This document shows, piece after piece, positions 54,188-62,080 of a DNA stretch of 64,000 bases. The translations under genes and the position numbers were made by a program. Positions within the stretch are counted from its first letter, which is position 1. Each line of letters starts with the position of its first letter. Source of the stretch: Opitutales bacterium (lineage in GTDB: Bacteria > Verrucomicrobiota > Verrucomicrobiia > Opitutales > UBA953); assembly GCA_017440935.1 (NCBI GenBank), contig JAFSAO010000004.1:1-64000 (forward strand), written 5' to 3'. The notes beneath the pieces are model-generated. The model saw only the letters and a list, made by a program, of their open reading frames with translations. It was not told the DNA's origin and did no database searches.

Positions 54188-55012
54188 ATGAAATTGATCA
54201 AACTTGTTTCGATTATTGCGTTCGCGCTTGCATCCGGCTTTGCGTTCGCGGCTGCCCCGGGTAACATTGCTGTCGGTTCCGTTGAGGGAACGGTTGTTGT
54301 TACGGCTGCAGACGGCGTTGAAAAACAGCTCGTCGCCGGTTATGTTATTCGCGAAAATTCCCGTGTTTCTACGGACAAGGATTCGACGGCGAAATTCATC
54401 CTCGCCAACGGAACCGTCGTCGTTTTGAAACCGAACACGACTCTTGATATTTCCCAGTTTGAGCAGAATAATCCGTCCGCCGTTGACGGGCAGGATTATT
54501 CCACGTTTGCTACGGAGCCCGAAGCAACTGCCGGCTCTCTGACAACGGTTCGCCTCGTGAAGGGCACGGCGCTGTTCAAGGTCGCAAAGCTTCTTCCGGG
54601 TTCCAAGCTCACGGTGAAGACGCACGGCGGGGATATCTCCGTTAAGGGAACCACGTTCTACGTTACCGTTAACGGTGCGTCCGTTAGCGCGGGTTGCATC
54701 GACGGTGCGATCGCCGTTTCTCCGACCGGGCGTGCAACGCTTACGTTGACTTCCGGCAAGTCCGCAACGATTTCCGGTGCGTCCGGCGCTCTTTCTTTCG
54801 GACGTGCGTCTGTCGCTCTGACGAATGAAGCCAAGACGGCATTTGCGGCAGAGGAAACAGGAAAGCCCTCGTCGTCGACTTCGACGGGAACGGGTTCTTC
54901 CGATGCTTTTGACGTGACGATGCCGCCGGCATCGGTTGAAGGAACGACGGGTTCGGATCGTATTCCGGAAGTCAATTCCGCGTCTTCCGTGGACGACGGA
55001 CGAAAATACTAA
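54188..55012 (+). CDS. Exported FecR-domain protein, paralogue 1
   Basis: A 274-residue protein with a signal peptide (KLVSIIAFALASGFAFA) and a FecR-like beta domain (residues ~25-190). The domain includes VGSVEGTVVVTAADGVEKQL, SRVSTDKDSTAKFILANGTVVVLKPNTTL and SVKGTTFYVTVNGASVSAGCIDGAIAVSP. The last ~60 residues are Ser/Thr-rich and end in MPPASVEGTTGSDRIPEVNSASS. It has no membrane anchor, so it is not a FecR anti-sigma regulator but a secreted relative. It is followed by a near-copy at 55246. The Shine-Dalgarno-like agaggaaa precedes it. Confidence 0.85.
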   Translation: MKLIKLVSIIAFALASGFAFAAAPGNIAVGSVEGTVVVTAADGVEKQLVAGYVIRENSRVSTDKDSTAKFILANGTVVVLKPNTTLDISQFEQNNPSAVDGQDYSTFATEPEATAGSLTTVRLVKGTALFKVAKLLPGSKLTVKTHGGDISVKGTTFYVTVNGASVSAGCIDGAIAVSPTGRATLTLTSGKSATISGASGALSFGRASVALTNEAKTAFAAEETGKPSSSTSTGTGSSDAFDVTMPPASVEGTTGSDRIPEVNSASSVDDGRKY

Positions 55013-55030
55013 TCGTTTCCGTCTGCGAAA

Positions 55031-55078
55031 AGAAAAAGAGCGAATCGCTTTGATGCGGTTCGCTCTTTTTCTTTTTTA
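55031..55078 (+). terminator. fecR-like gene 1 terminator
   Basis: A long stem of agaaaaagagcgaatcgc with gcggttcgctctttttct, one G-T pair, six-base loop and T-rich end. It isolates the first paralogue from the second. Confidence 0.92.
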
Positions 55079-55097
55079 TAATTTTTAAAAATTAATA

Positions 55098-55112
55098 ATA
55101 CCGTTTCGGTAG
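55098..55112. promoter_or_regulatory. Candidate operator ATACC-N5-GGTAG (site C)
   Basis: The 15-mer ataccgtttcggtag contains the perfect dyad TACCG-TTT-CGGTA. Seven bases later comes ttgcgg, a possible -35 box. It lies 134 bp before the second FecR-domain gene. Spacing to TTGC is the same as at site D. Confidence 0.5.
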
Positions 55113-55245
55113 ATTTTACTTGCGGCATTCTGATTTTTTTGCCTAACTTTCGGTGTGAATTTGACGTGTCCTCTTAGCTCATCGTGGTCATGCGCTTAAA
55201 TTTACGAATTTTAACGAACAAAACACAAATAACATTAAAAACATC

Positions 55246-56034
55246 ATGAAATTAACGAAACTTGCTTCAATCTTCGCATTCGTGCTCGCTTCGAGCTTTG
55301 CGTTTGCCGCTGCGCCGGGAAATATTTCCGTCGGTTCCGTGGAGGGAACGGTGGTTGTAACTGCCGCCGACGGCGTTAAAACAAAACTCGTCGCCGGAGA
55401 TATGCTGAAACAGAACACACGTATTTCGACGGAAAAGGATTCGTCGGCAAAAATCGTTTTGGCAAACGGAACAGTTATTTTCCTGAAGCCGGATACGACG
55501 CTTGACGTTGCTCAATTCGAGCAAAACAACCCGTCTGCGGTCGACGGTCAGGATTATTCCGCATTTAAGGCTGAACCCGAAGCAACGGCGGGCTCCGTGA
55601 CGACGGTGCGCATTGCGAGGGGAACGGCTTTCTTCAAAGTTGCGAAACTTCTCCCGGGTTCCAAGCTCACGGTGAAAACCCGTGTCGGCGACGTCGCTGT
55701 TAAAGGGACGACCTTTTATGTTTCCGTTAGCGGTGCGTCCGTGAATGCAGGTTGCATCGACGGCGTTATCGAAGTTACTCCGGCCGGGCGCGCTTCTCTC
55801 ACGTTGACTGCCGGAAAATCCGCGACGATTTCGGAAACGGGAACGCTTTCGTTTGAACGTGTTTCTTCTACTTTGTCGGATGAAGCCGCTGCCGCTTTTG
55901 ACAGCGGAGAAGACGACCGCGTTTCTTCGTTCGGTAGTGCTTCGGGCTCCGTTTTCGACGTTACGATGCCTCCGGCGGCTGTCGAAGGTCCGAATGCGGA
56001 TCGTATTCCGGTCAATTCCGCAAGTTCTCTCTAA
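55246..56034 (+). CDS. Exported FecR-domain protein, paralogue 2
   Basis: A 262-residue protein, closely similar to the 54188 product across the signal peptide (KLASIFAFVLASSFAFA) and FecR domain. The same PGNI-VGSVEGTVVVTAADGV opening, EQNNPSAVDGQDYS and LLPGSKLTVKT segments, and single cysteine in AGCIDG are present. The C-terminal tail has diverged but keeps FDVTMPPAAVEGP and RIPVNSASS. The pair is a recent tandem duplication. Its upstream region, with operator-like site C, differs from that of paralogue 1, so the copies may be controlled differently. Confidence 0.85.
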   Translation: MKLTKLASIFAFVLASSFAFAAAPGNISVGSVEGTVVVTAADGVKTKLVAGDMLKQNTRISTEKDSSAKIVLANGTVIFLKPDTTLDVAQFEQNNPSAVDGQDYSAFKAEPEATAGSVTTVRIARGTAFFKVAKLLPGSKLTVKTRVGDVAVKGTTFYVSVSGASVNAGCIDGVIEVTPAGRASLTLTAGKSATISETGTLSFERVSSTLSDEAAAAFDSGEDDRVSSFGSASGSVFDVTMPPAAVEGPNADRIPVNSASSL

Positions 56035-56049
56035 TCGGAGAAGTTTCTT

Positions 56050-56096
56050 AAAAAAGGGCGAAGCGCAAAATGCGTTTCGCCCTTTTTCTTTTTTTC
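56050..56096 (+). terminator. fecR-like gene 2 terminator
   Basis: Stem aaaaagggcgaagcgca / tgcgtttcgccctttt with a short loop, one mismatch, and a long T-rich tail. It separates the gene from the downstream candidate transcript. Confidence 0.92.
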
Positions 56097-56106
56097 AAAA
56101 AAAAAT

Positions 56107-56121
56107 CTACCAAATAGGTAG
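56107..56121. promoter_or_regulatory. Candidate operator CTACC-AAATA-GGTAG (site D)
   Basis: The most symmetric of the four sites, with exact CTACC and GGTAG arms. Seven bases later comes ttgcct and then ttgcac; the latter has tattcg 17 bp downstream, giving a possible promoter. No gene start lies within 400 bp, so it may drive a small RNA. Confidence 0.5.
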
Positions 56122-56162
56122 AAAATGCTTGCCTTGCACAAAATCATTCGGCAAAGTATTCG

Positions 56163-56410
56163 GCATAGTCTCGCTCAGCGAGTCTGATCTTTTATCTTTA
56201 GTAACAGTTTTTTTCTTGGGACAGCTCCAACGTTCTCAATGCTGAGGATTGTGCCGTGTAAAAATGACTTACGGGTAAAACTTCGGATTTCACTAAGCGA
56301 ATGTAGATTTTCGGAGGAAGGCATAGCCTTTTTCCGGGTTCAATAGATTAGATGAAGTTAGTTGTTAAACCCTTCCCGTGTGTCATAGCACACGGGAAGG
56401 TCATTTTTAG
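56163..56410 (+). ncRNA. Candidate small RNA between fecR-like gene 2 and glgA
   Basis: The 500-bp spacer contains no open frame of note. It begins with a terminator, then an operator-like site and promoter-like boxes (56107-56162). It ends in a perfect 12-bp hairpin, ccttcccgtgtg-tcatag-cacacgggaagg (56371-56400), followed by tcattttta. Inside are smaller hairpins (tctcgctcagcgag, ctcaatgctgag, ggaaggcatagcctttttcc). I could not match it to 6S RNA, tmRNA, SRP RNA or RNase P RNA. It could also be a long glgA leader. Borders are estimates. Confidence 0.4.
56371..56410 (+). terminator. Perfect 12-bp hairpin before glgA
   Basis: Arms ccttcccgtgtg and cacacgggaagg with a 6-nt loop and a moderate T tract (tcattttta). 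It probably ends the candidate small RNA or acts in the glgA leader. Confidence 0.7.
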
Positions 56411-56537
56411 GACGGGCCGCTTTTTATGTGCGTGTTCCCGTGAGTGTTTGCCCTTTACGCAATCGTTTTTTTCCGCGATAATTCCGCAAGGATTCACCCC
56501 CGTTAATAATTCTTAACCACAAGAAAATTCTCCTACT

Positions 56538-58253
56538 ATGAAAATTTTGATGATTTCTCCTGAAATCGCTCCGTATTCCAAGACGGGCGGACTCGGTGAT
56601 GCCGTTGCGGCTTTGACAAAAGCCGTTGCTGAGCGCGGGCACGAGGTGCGCGTTTTTACGCCGCTTTACGGTTCCGTTAAGCGCGTCGGCGAATGGACTC
56701 CGTATCCCGATCCCGTTCGCGTGGAGCTCGGCTTCGGGATGTTTGCGGATTGCCGTGTTTGGGAAGTGCCGTTTCACAAGGCTCAAATCAATTTCTGCGA
56801 ATACAATCATTTCTTCGGCGCGCCGGAAGTTTACTCTCAGCGCAAGGATGACGCATACCGCTTTGCGTTTTTCTGTCGTGCGGCAATTGATTTTTGCGAA
56901 CAGGCAAACTGGATTCCGGATATTGTGCACTGCCACGACTGGACGACCGGGCTTGTTCCCGCGATGCTCAACACGCGTGACAACTGGCGTCGTATCGCTC
57001 GCGCGGGAACGGTATTCACGATTCACAACCTCCAGCACCAGGGGCTTTGCGAAAAAGGAATCATTGATTATCTCGGTCTGCCGTGGGGGCTTTTCACGGA
57101 CGACAACTACGAATGTCTCGGCGGGCTGAACATGATGAAGGGCGCGCTTTATCATTCGACGAAAATTACGACTGTTTCTCCGACTTACGCCTACGAAATC
57201 CAAACCCCGCAGTATGGCTTCGGAATTGACCACGTTTTGCGCCACCGCGCTCGGGATTTGACCGGAATTATTAACGGAATCGACTATCAGGAATGGTCTC
57301 CGCTCGTGGATAAATACATTCCCGCACACTACAATGCGGATGATTTTACGGGAAAAAGAATCTGCAAGGCGGAACTGCAAAAAGCCTGCGGGCTTCCCGT
57401 GAAGGAAAACGTTCCCGTGTTCGGAGTCGTTTCCCGCCTTTACGATCAGAAAGGATTGGATTTATTCGCCGGAATTCTTCCGGAATTGCTTTCCCGCGCG
57501 GAAATGCAGGTCGTGTTGCTCGGGAGCGGCGATCCCGCTCTGGAAAGCGCATTCGGGCGCCTCGCCGCGCAGTTCCCGACAAAAATGTATGCGAGAATCG
57601 GATACGATAACAAACTCTCGCACATGATTGAAGCGGGCTCGGACTTCTTTGTGATGCCGTCGCGATTTGAACCTTGCGGCCTTAACCAAATGTATTCCAT
57701 GGCCTACGGCACGTTGCCGATTGTGCGCACGACGGGCGGTCTCGTCGATACCGTCGCCGCGTGGTCGCCGAATGCTCCGGGGCAGGGCACGGGCATTAAC
57801 TTCCAGGATGCGGATCAGCAGGCGTTGCTCTGGGCGGTGGAACGCGCACTCCAGCTGTATTACGATTATTCCTCGGATTATTACGCAGTGCGCCGCAATG
57901 CGATGTGCCGCGACTTTTCGTGGGATCGCTCCGTCGATAAATACGAAGAAGTTTATCAAAGTGCCGTCGAGATGCGCAAAGGTGCGTTCCCGCCGCCGCC
58001 GAAATTTGTGAAACCGGAACCGAAGCAGGTCGCTCCCGCGCCGGCGCCGAAGAAGGAAAAACAGGAAGCTCCGAAGTCTGCAGCTCCGGCTCCGGTCGTC
58101 GATACCGCGCCGAAACCCGAGACGGTAGCAAAACCCGTGGAGGAGAAGCCCGCGTCGTTGCCGAAAGCAACTTCCGTAAAGGCGACTCCCGCGAAAAAGA
58201 ACGTTCCCGCAAAGAAATCTTCGAGAAAAAAGTCTTCCCGTAAGAAAAAGTAA
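56538..58253 (+). CDS. glgA: Glycogen synthase (GT5) with basic C-terminal tail
   Basis: Adds glucose from ADP- or UDP-glucose to glycogen. The 571-residue product begins with KILMISPEIAPYSKTGGLGDA, the nucleotide-sugar binding KTGG motif. The C-domain has PSRFEPCGLNQMYSMAYGTLPIVRTTGGL. Both fit GlgA. The enzyme proper ends near residue 480; an extra ~90 residues rich in Pro, Ala, Lys follow, ending in repeated KKSSRKK blocks, not seen in usual GlgA proteins. The tail could bind nucleic acid, glycogen or another protein. It is coded partly over CGGGAACG motifs. Confidence 0.94.
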   Translation: MKILMISPEIAPYSKTGGLGDAVAALTKAVAERGHEVRVFTPLYGSVKRVGEWTPYPDPVRVELGFGMFADCRVWEVPFHKAQINFCEYNHFFGAPEVYSQRKDDAYRFAFFCRAAIDFCEQANWIPDIVHCHDWTTGLVPAMLNTRDNWRRIARAGTVFTIHNLQHQGLCEKGIIDYLGLPWGLFTDDNYECLGGLNMMKGALYHSTKITTVSPTYAYEIQTPQYGFGIDHVLRHRARDLTGIINGIDYQEWSPLVDKYIPAHYNADDFTGKRICKAELQKACGLPVKENVPVFGVVSRLYDQKGLDLFAGILPELLSRAEMQVVLLGSGDPALESAFGRLAAQFPTKMYARIGYDNKLSHMIEAGSDFFVMPSRFEPCGLNQMYSMAYGTLPIVRTTGGLVDTVAAWSPNAPGQGTGINFQDADQQALLWAVERALQLYYDYSSDYYAVRRNAMCRDFSWDRSVDKYEEVYQSAVEMRKGAFPPPPKFVKPEPKQVAPAPAPKKEKQEAPKSAAPAPVVDTAPKPETVAKPVEEKPASLPKATSVKATPAKKNVPAKKSSRKKSSRKKK

Positions 58254-58299
58254 TCCTGCAGACCGGCGTTATTCGCTAAGAAATCGTTCATCCTTTAAA

Positions 58300-58328
58300 C
58301 CCGTGCGGGCGTTCCCGCACGGGTTTTT
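58300..58328 (+). terminator. glgA terminator
   Basis: A perfect 10-bp stem cccgtgcggg / cccgcacggg with loop cgtt, followed by five T residues. The loop and right arm contain CGTTCCCG. Confidence 0.92.
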
Positions 58329-58382
58329 ATCTTTACGCCCGCACGGGGAAGGGGTAGGCTGTCCCCTCGCATTACTACAAAA

Positions 58383-59576
58383 ATGAGCAACACCTGTTCT
58401 CCTCTTTCAGTTTGGGCAAGCAACATTGCGCCGTCGCCGACGTTGGCAGTCGATGCCAAAGCGAAGGCGCTCAAAGCCGAAGGCAAAGACGTCTGCGGTT
58501 TCGGTGCCGGCGAACCGGATTTTGACACGCCTCAGTTCATCAAAGACGCGTGTATTAAGGCGCTTTCCGAAGGGAAAACGAAGTATGTTCCCACGCCCGG
58601 AATTTTGCCTTTGCGCAAGGCAATTGCGGCGGATTATGCCGCTCGCGGCTTCCGCAATGTTACGGAGGCGAATGTCGTGCTTAGCCCGGGAGGAAAAATG
58701 TCCTGCTACCTTGCTGTCGTGGCGACAATCAGCCCCGGAGACGAAGTGATTATTCCTGCACCGTATTGGGTTAGCTATCCGGAAATGGTAAAACTCGCCG
58801 GCGGCACGCCGAAATTTATTCTCGCGGAAGACTCTGCCGGGTTCAAAATCACGCCGGAACAACTTCGTGCAGCGATTACGCCGAAAACAAGAATGCTCAT
58901 TCTCACCTCGCCGTCGAATCCGACGGGCGCGGTCTATTCCCGCGAAGAACTCGAAGCGCTGGTCGCAATCGCCGTTGAACACAATATTTACATCCTTTCC
59001 GACGAAATTTACGCGCATTTGACTTACGACGGTGTGGCATCAAGCCATCCTGCGACATTCTCCGAGCGCGCGTCCGAGCTCGTCATCACGGCGTCCGGTT
59101 TTGCAAAAACTTATGCGATGACCGGCTGGCGCCTCGGCACCATCGTTGCTCCGCTTCCCGTCGCGAAAGCGATTGCCAATTTGCAGAGCCAAATGTCTTC
59201 GAACTGCACGAGTTTTGCTCAGTTCGGCGCACTTGCCGTTTACGAACAGCCGGAAAAAGCGCAGGAGGCGATTGATGAAATGCTTGCGACTTTCGATCGC
59301 CGCCGGAAGATGCTCTGGGAAGGTCTCAACGCAATTCCCGGAATTTCCTGCTACCGTTCGCAGGGCGCATTTTATCTGTTCCCGAACATCAAATCATTCG
59401 GACTGAGTTCTTCGGAGTTTGCGGCGAAACTTTTGGAAGAAGAGCTTGTCGCCGTCGTTCCCGGGGTCGCTTTCGGTGCGGAAGGCTATATGCGCCTCAG
59501 CTATGCGACGTCCGACGAGATTATCAAAAAAGGTCTCGAACGTATCGCCCGTTTCTGCGCAAAATTGCGTGGTTAA
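58383..59576 (+). CDS. aspC: Class I aminotransferase, aspartate aminotransferase-like
   Basis: PLP enzyme moving amino groups between aspartate (or related) and oxoglutarate. The 397-residue product belongs to the Ib-type group. It shows [47 protein letters not shown] and the PLP lysine in [16 protein letters not shown]. The closing arginine segment is [10 protein letters not shown]. Substrate choice within this group (aspartate, prephenate, aromatic) cannot be read from the sequence, so the symbol is a best guess. Confidence 0.9.
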   Translation: MSNTCSPLSVWASNIAPSPTLAVDAKAKALKAEGKDVCGFGAGEPDFDTPQFIKDACIKALSEGKTKYVPTPGILPLRKAIAADYAARGFRNVTEANVVLSPGGKMSCYLAVVATISPGDEVIIPAPYWVSYPEMVKLAGGTPKFILAEDSAGFKITPEQLRAAITPKTRMLILTSPSNPTGAVYSREELEALVAIAVEHNIYILSDEIYAHLTYDGVASSHPATFSERASELVITASGFAKTYAMTGWRLGTIVAPLPVAKAIANLQSQMSSNCTSFAQFGALAVYEQPEKAQEAIDEMLATFDRRRKMLWEGLNAIPGISCYRSQGAFYLFPNIKSFGLSSSEFAAKLLEEELVAVVPGVAFGAEGYMRLSYATSDEIIKKGLERIARFCAKLRG

Positions 59577-59684
59577 AATTAGAAATGAGGAATTAGAAAT
59601 TCGTGACGAGGAAACAGTGCTCGGAGACCGGCAACGTGTTGTAAGAAATCCGATCACTTCTTCCTAATTTCTAATTCCTCATTT
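59576..59684. repeat. Inverted repeat of 'aaattagaaatgaggaat' type
   Basis: The left arm attagaaatgaggaattagaaat (59578-59600) and the right arm ttcctaatttctaattcctcatt (59661-59683) are near complements around a ~60-base loop, followed by a T-run. It may end the aspC transcript. Same family as 38734-38806. Confidence 0.8.
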
Positions 59685-59709
59685 TTTTTTTTTCAAAAAA
59701 CCGACCGCC

Positions 59710-61245
59710 ATGATTGATCTTTTAAAAACGGAGTTGGCGGCGCTCCAAAAAATCAGTTCTGCCGCCGTTCGTGCAGAGAACGGTGCGACGCTTTTGGAGC
59801 AGGTTTTGGATATTTTGAGCCGCGAAATGTCGATGCTCCGCGGCACGTTTACGCTACGGCACGGCGATACGTTTTGCATCGAAGTTTCCCACGGTTTGGA
59901 CGAGGGCGAGCGCCGACGCGGGATTTATCGTCTCGGAGTAGGAATCACGGGAACGGTGGCGGAGACGGGAACGCCGTGTTTGGTGCCCGATATTTCCAAA
60001 GACAACCGTTTTCTGAACCTGACCGGCGCACGCGCGGAAAGCCGTGGAATTGCGTTTCTTTGTGTTCCCGTCATGCATCGGGAAGATGTCATTGGCACGC
60101 TGAGCATCGACTGCGAAAAAGAGCCGCTTCCGCGCTTACAGGAAAAACTGCGTTTTTTGGAAATTGTCGGCAGTTTGGCGGCGGAAGCGGTTGCCGAGCG
60201 ACTTCAGGCGGGAAAAGAACGCGATGCTCTGAAACGCGAAAATCTCCAACTGCGCGAATTTATCGGCGAAGCCGAAGGCCTCGGACAAATTGTCGGTAAC
60301 TCGGCGCTGATTCGCGGTGTTTGCGACGAAATTCGCCAAGTCGCTCCGCTGGACGTTCCCGTGCTGATTCGCGGAGCGTCCGGGACGGGAAAAGAACTTG
60401 CGGCGGCGGAAATCCACGCGCGTAGCACTCGCACGGGAAAACCTTTCGTGAAGCTAAACTGCGCAGCTCTTCCGGAGCATCTTCTCGAAGCGGAGCTTTT
60501 CGGTTACGAAAAAGGTTTATTCGCGGGAGCGACTTCACGGCGCTCCGGGCGCATCGCCGACGCCGACGGCGGAACGCTTTTTCTCGATGAAATCAGCGAG
60601 CTTTCTCCCGCCCTTCAAATCAAAATTCTGCAGCTGATTCAGGAAAAAACTTATCGACGCCTCGGCGCCTCCACGGAATCCCGTGCAGACGTGCGTTTCA
60701 TCGCGGCAACGAGCCGGGATTTGGAGGAAATGCTCTCGCAGGGAAAACTCCTCGAGGAATTTTTCTACCGAATCAACGTTTTCCCGATTATTCTGCCGGA
60801 ACTTGCCAAGCGTCGTTGCGACATCATTCCGCTCGCCGAGCATTTTATCCGGAAATTCAATTTGCGCTACGGGAAAAAAATTCGCCGCCTTTCGACGCCG
60901 GCAATCAACCTGCTCGTTTCCTACACTTGGCCGGGAAATGTGCGGGAACTCGAAGCGTGCATTGAGCGCGCCGTGCTGACCGCGCGCGACGAGTGCGTCC
61001 GTAGCTACAACTTGCCGCCGTCGCTCCAAAACGACAGTGCGGGCGACACACGCCTGCGCTCCGACGATTTGACGTTGCCCTACAAAACGCTCGTCGATGA
61101 GTTTGAGCGCGAACTGCTCGTGGAATCACTCAAGCGGCACGAGGGAAATATGTCCGCCGCCGCTCGCGAGCTTCGCCTTTCCGCACGGCTCATGCACTAC
61201 AAAGTGCACAAACTCGGCATCGAACTCAAACCGATGAAAAACTGA
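59710..61245 (+). CDS. Sigma-54 activator (GAF-AAA-Fis type) with altered GAFTGA loop
   Basis: A 511-residue NifA/NorR-like regulator. A GAF sensor domain occupies about residues 1-165. The AAA+ motor has Walker A RGASGTGKE (~222), ELFGYEKG, Walker B GGTLFLDEI and sensor/arginine-finger region FYRINVFPI. A C-terminal Fis HTH (NMSAAARELRLSARLMHYKV) follows. The loop that touches sigma-54 normally reads GAFTGA; here it is GLFAGA, without the threonine held to be needed for promoter opening. It may be altered in function or use a modified contact. menH begins three bases after it. Confidence 0.92.
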   Translation: MIDLLKTELAALQKISSAAVRAENGATLLEQVLDILSREMSMLRGTFTLRHGDTFCIEVSHGLDEGERRRGIYRLGVGITGTVAETGTPCLVPDISKDNRFLNLTGARAESRGIAFLCVPVMHREDVIGTLSIDCEKEPLPRLQEKLRFLEIVGSLAAEAVAERLQAGKERDALKRENLQLREFIGEAEGLGQIVGNSALIRGVCDEIRQVAPLDVPVLIRGASGTGKELAAAEIHARSTRTGKPFVKLNCAALPEHLLEAELFGYEKGLFAGATSRRSGRIADADGGTLFLDEISELSPALQIKILQLIQEKTYRRLGASTESRADVRFIAATSRDLEEMLSQGKLLEEFFYRINVFPIILPELAKRRCDIIPLAEHFIRKFNLRYGKKIRRLSTPAINLLVSYTWPGNVRELEACIERAVLTARDECVRSYNLPPSLQNDSAGDTRLRSDDLTLPYKTLVDEFERELLVESLKRHEGNMSAAARELRLSARLMHYKVHKLGIELKPMKN

Positions 61246-61248
61246 ACG

Positions 61249-62007
61249 ATGGATGCGGAGCAAACATCGGTTTCCACGAAAAGTCTCTCGGGCGCGTCGA
61301 TTCTTGCGTTACACGGCTTCACGGGAGCGGGAGAAGATTTTGAGTATCTGAAAAATCATTACGCAAAAAATTGTTTTTGGGATGCGCCGGACTTGCCGCC
61401 GTTTCCGCTTTCCGCTCTTTGCAAATTTCTGCGGGAACGCTGGGAAAAGCTCGCGGGAACGCCGCGGATCCTGCTCGGATACTCCATGGGAGGGCGCATC
61501 GCGCTCCATTTGGCTCGGGAAATTTCTTGGACTCCGCTCGATTCGCTCGTGCTCATTTCCGCTTCTCCGGGAATCTCCGACGCACAGGCGCGTGCGGCTC
61601 GGCGTGCTTCCGACGAAGTTTTGGCAAAAAAAATTGAAACTCTCGCATCGGCGGAAATATTTTATGCGGAGTGGAAAAAACATCCGCTGATTGCGACGCA
61701 ACGTCGTCTTCCGTCGCCGTGGCGGGAACGCTTGTCTGCACGGAGAGCAGCGGCGGATTGGCGCGTTTGGGCTGCGCACTTGCGTTTGCTCGGGACGGGA
61801 ACGCTTCCTCCTTTGTGGGAAAATCTTCACGAAATTTCCGCACCGAAAGTAACACTTGTCGTCGGCGAGGAAGATGCGAAATTTTGTGCCATCGCTGAAA
61901 AAATGCGGATGAAACTTCCGCGCTCCCGTGTTGTTGTCGTTCCCGCGAGCGGACATTCCCCGCATCTGGAAAACGCGGAATTTTTCACCGATTGTGAGCC
62001 TTTTTGA
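61249..62007 (+). CDS. menH: MenH-like alpha/beta hydrolase (menaquinone synthesis)
   Basis: Probably forms SHCHC from SEPHCHC, a step in menaquinone synthesis, by eliminating pyruvate. The 252-residue product has ALHGFTGAGEDF, nucleophile elbow GYSMGGRIALHLA (Ser), the arginine after it, VVGEEDAKF (Asp) and ASGHSPHLE (His). The GGRIALHLA form is typical of MenH. The presence of a sigma-54 activator gene just upstream, in an apparent operon, is odd. No other men genes are in the window. Confidence 0.85.
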   Translation: MDAEQTSVSTKSLSGASILALHGFTGAGEDFEYLKNHYAKNCFWDAPDLPPFPLSALCKFLRERWEKLAGTPRILLGYSMGGRIALHLAREISWTPLDSLVLISASPGISDAQARAARRASDEVLAKKIETLASAEIFYAEWKKHPLIATQRRLPSPWRERLSARRAAADWRVWAAHLRLLGTGTLPPLWENLHEISAPKVTLVVGEEDAKFCAIAEKMRMKLPRSRVVVVPASGHSPHLENAEFFTDCEPF

Positions 62008-62020
62008 AGGAATCAAAAAG

Positions 62021-62060
62021 TGGGAAATGAGGAATTAGGATTTTTCCCTTATTCTTAAAA
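62021..62060. repeat. Partial 'gaaatgaggaattag' repeat
   Basis: Contains gaaatgaggaattagga followed by a complementary-like ttattcttaaaaatttt. A single-arm relative of the inverted repeats at 38734 and 59576. It lies between convergent menH and coaX. Confidence 0.5.
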
Positions 62061-62080
62061 ATTTTGCGCGTTCCCGCGGA

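Noticed and set aside
52787-54625. 612-codon open frame antisense to pfp
   Set aside because: Shadow of a complete phosphofructokinase and part of the FecR-like gene; Arg-rich and without motifs.
56107-56410. 6S RNA, tmRNA, RNase P RNA or SRP RNA
   Set aside because: None of the diagnostic parts (central 6S bubble, tmRNA ends with CCA, GAGGAAAGUCC core, GGAAG-loop hairpin of SRP RNA) could be found; kept only as an unnamed candidate.
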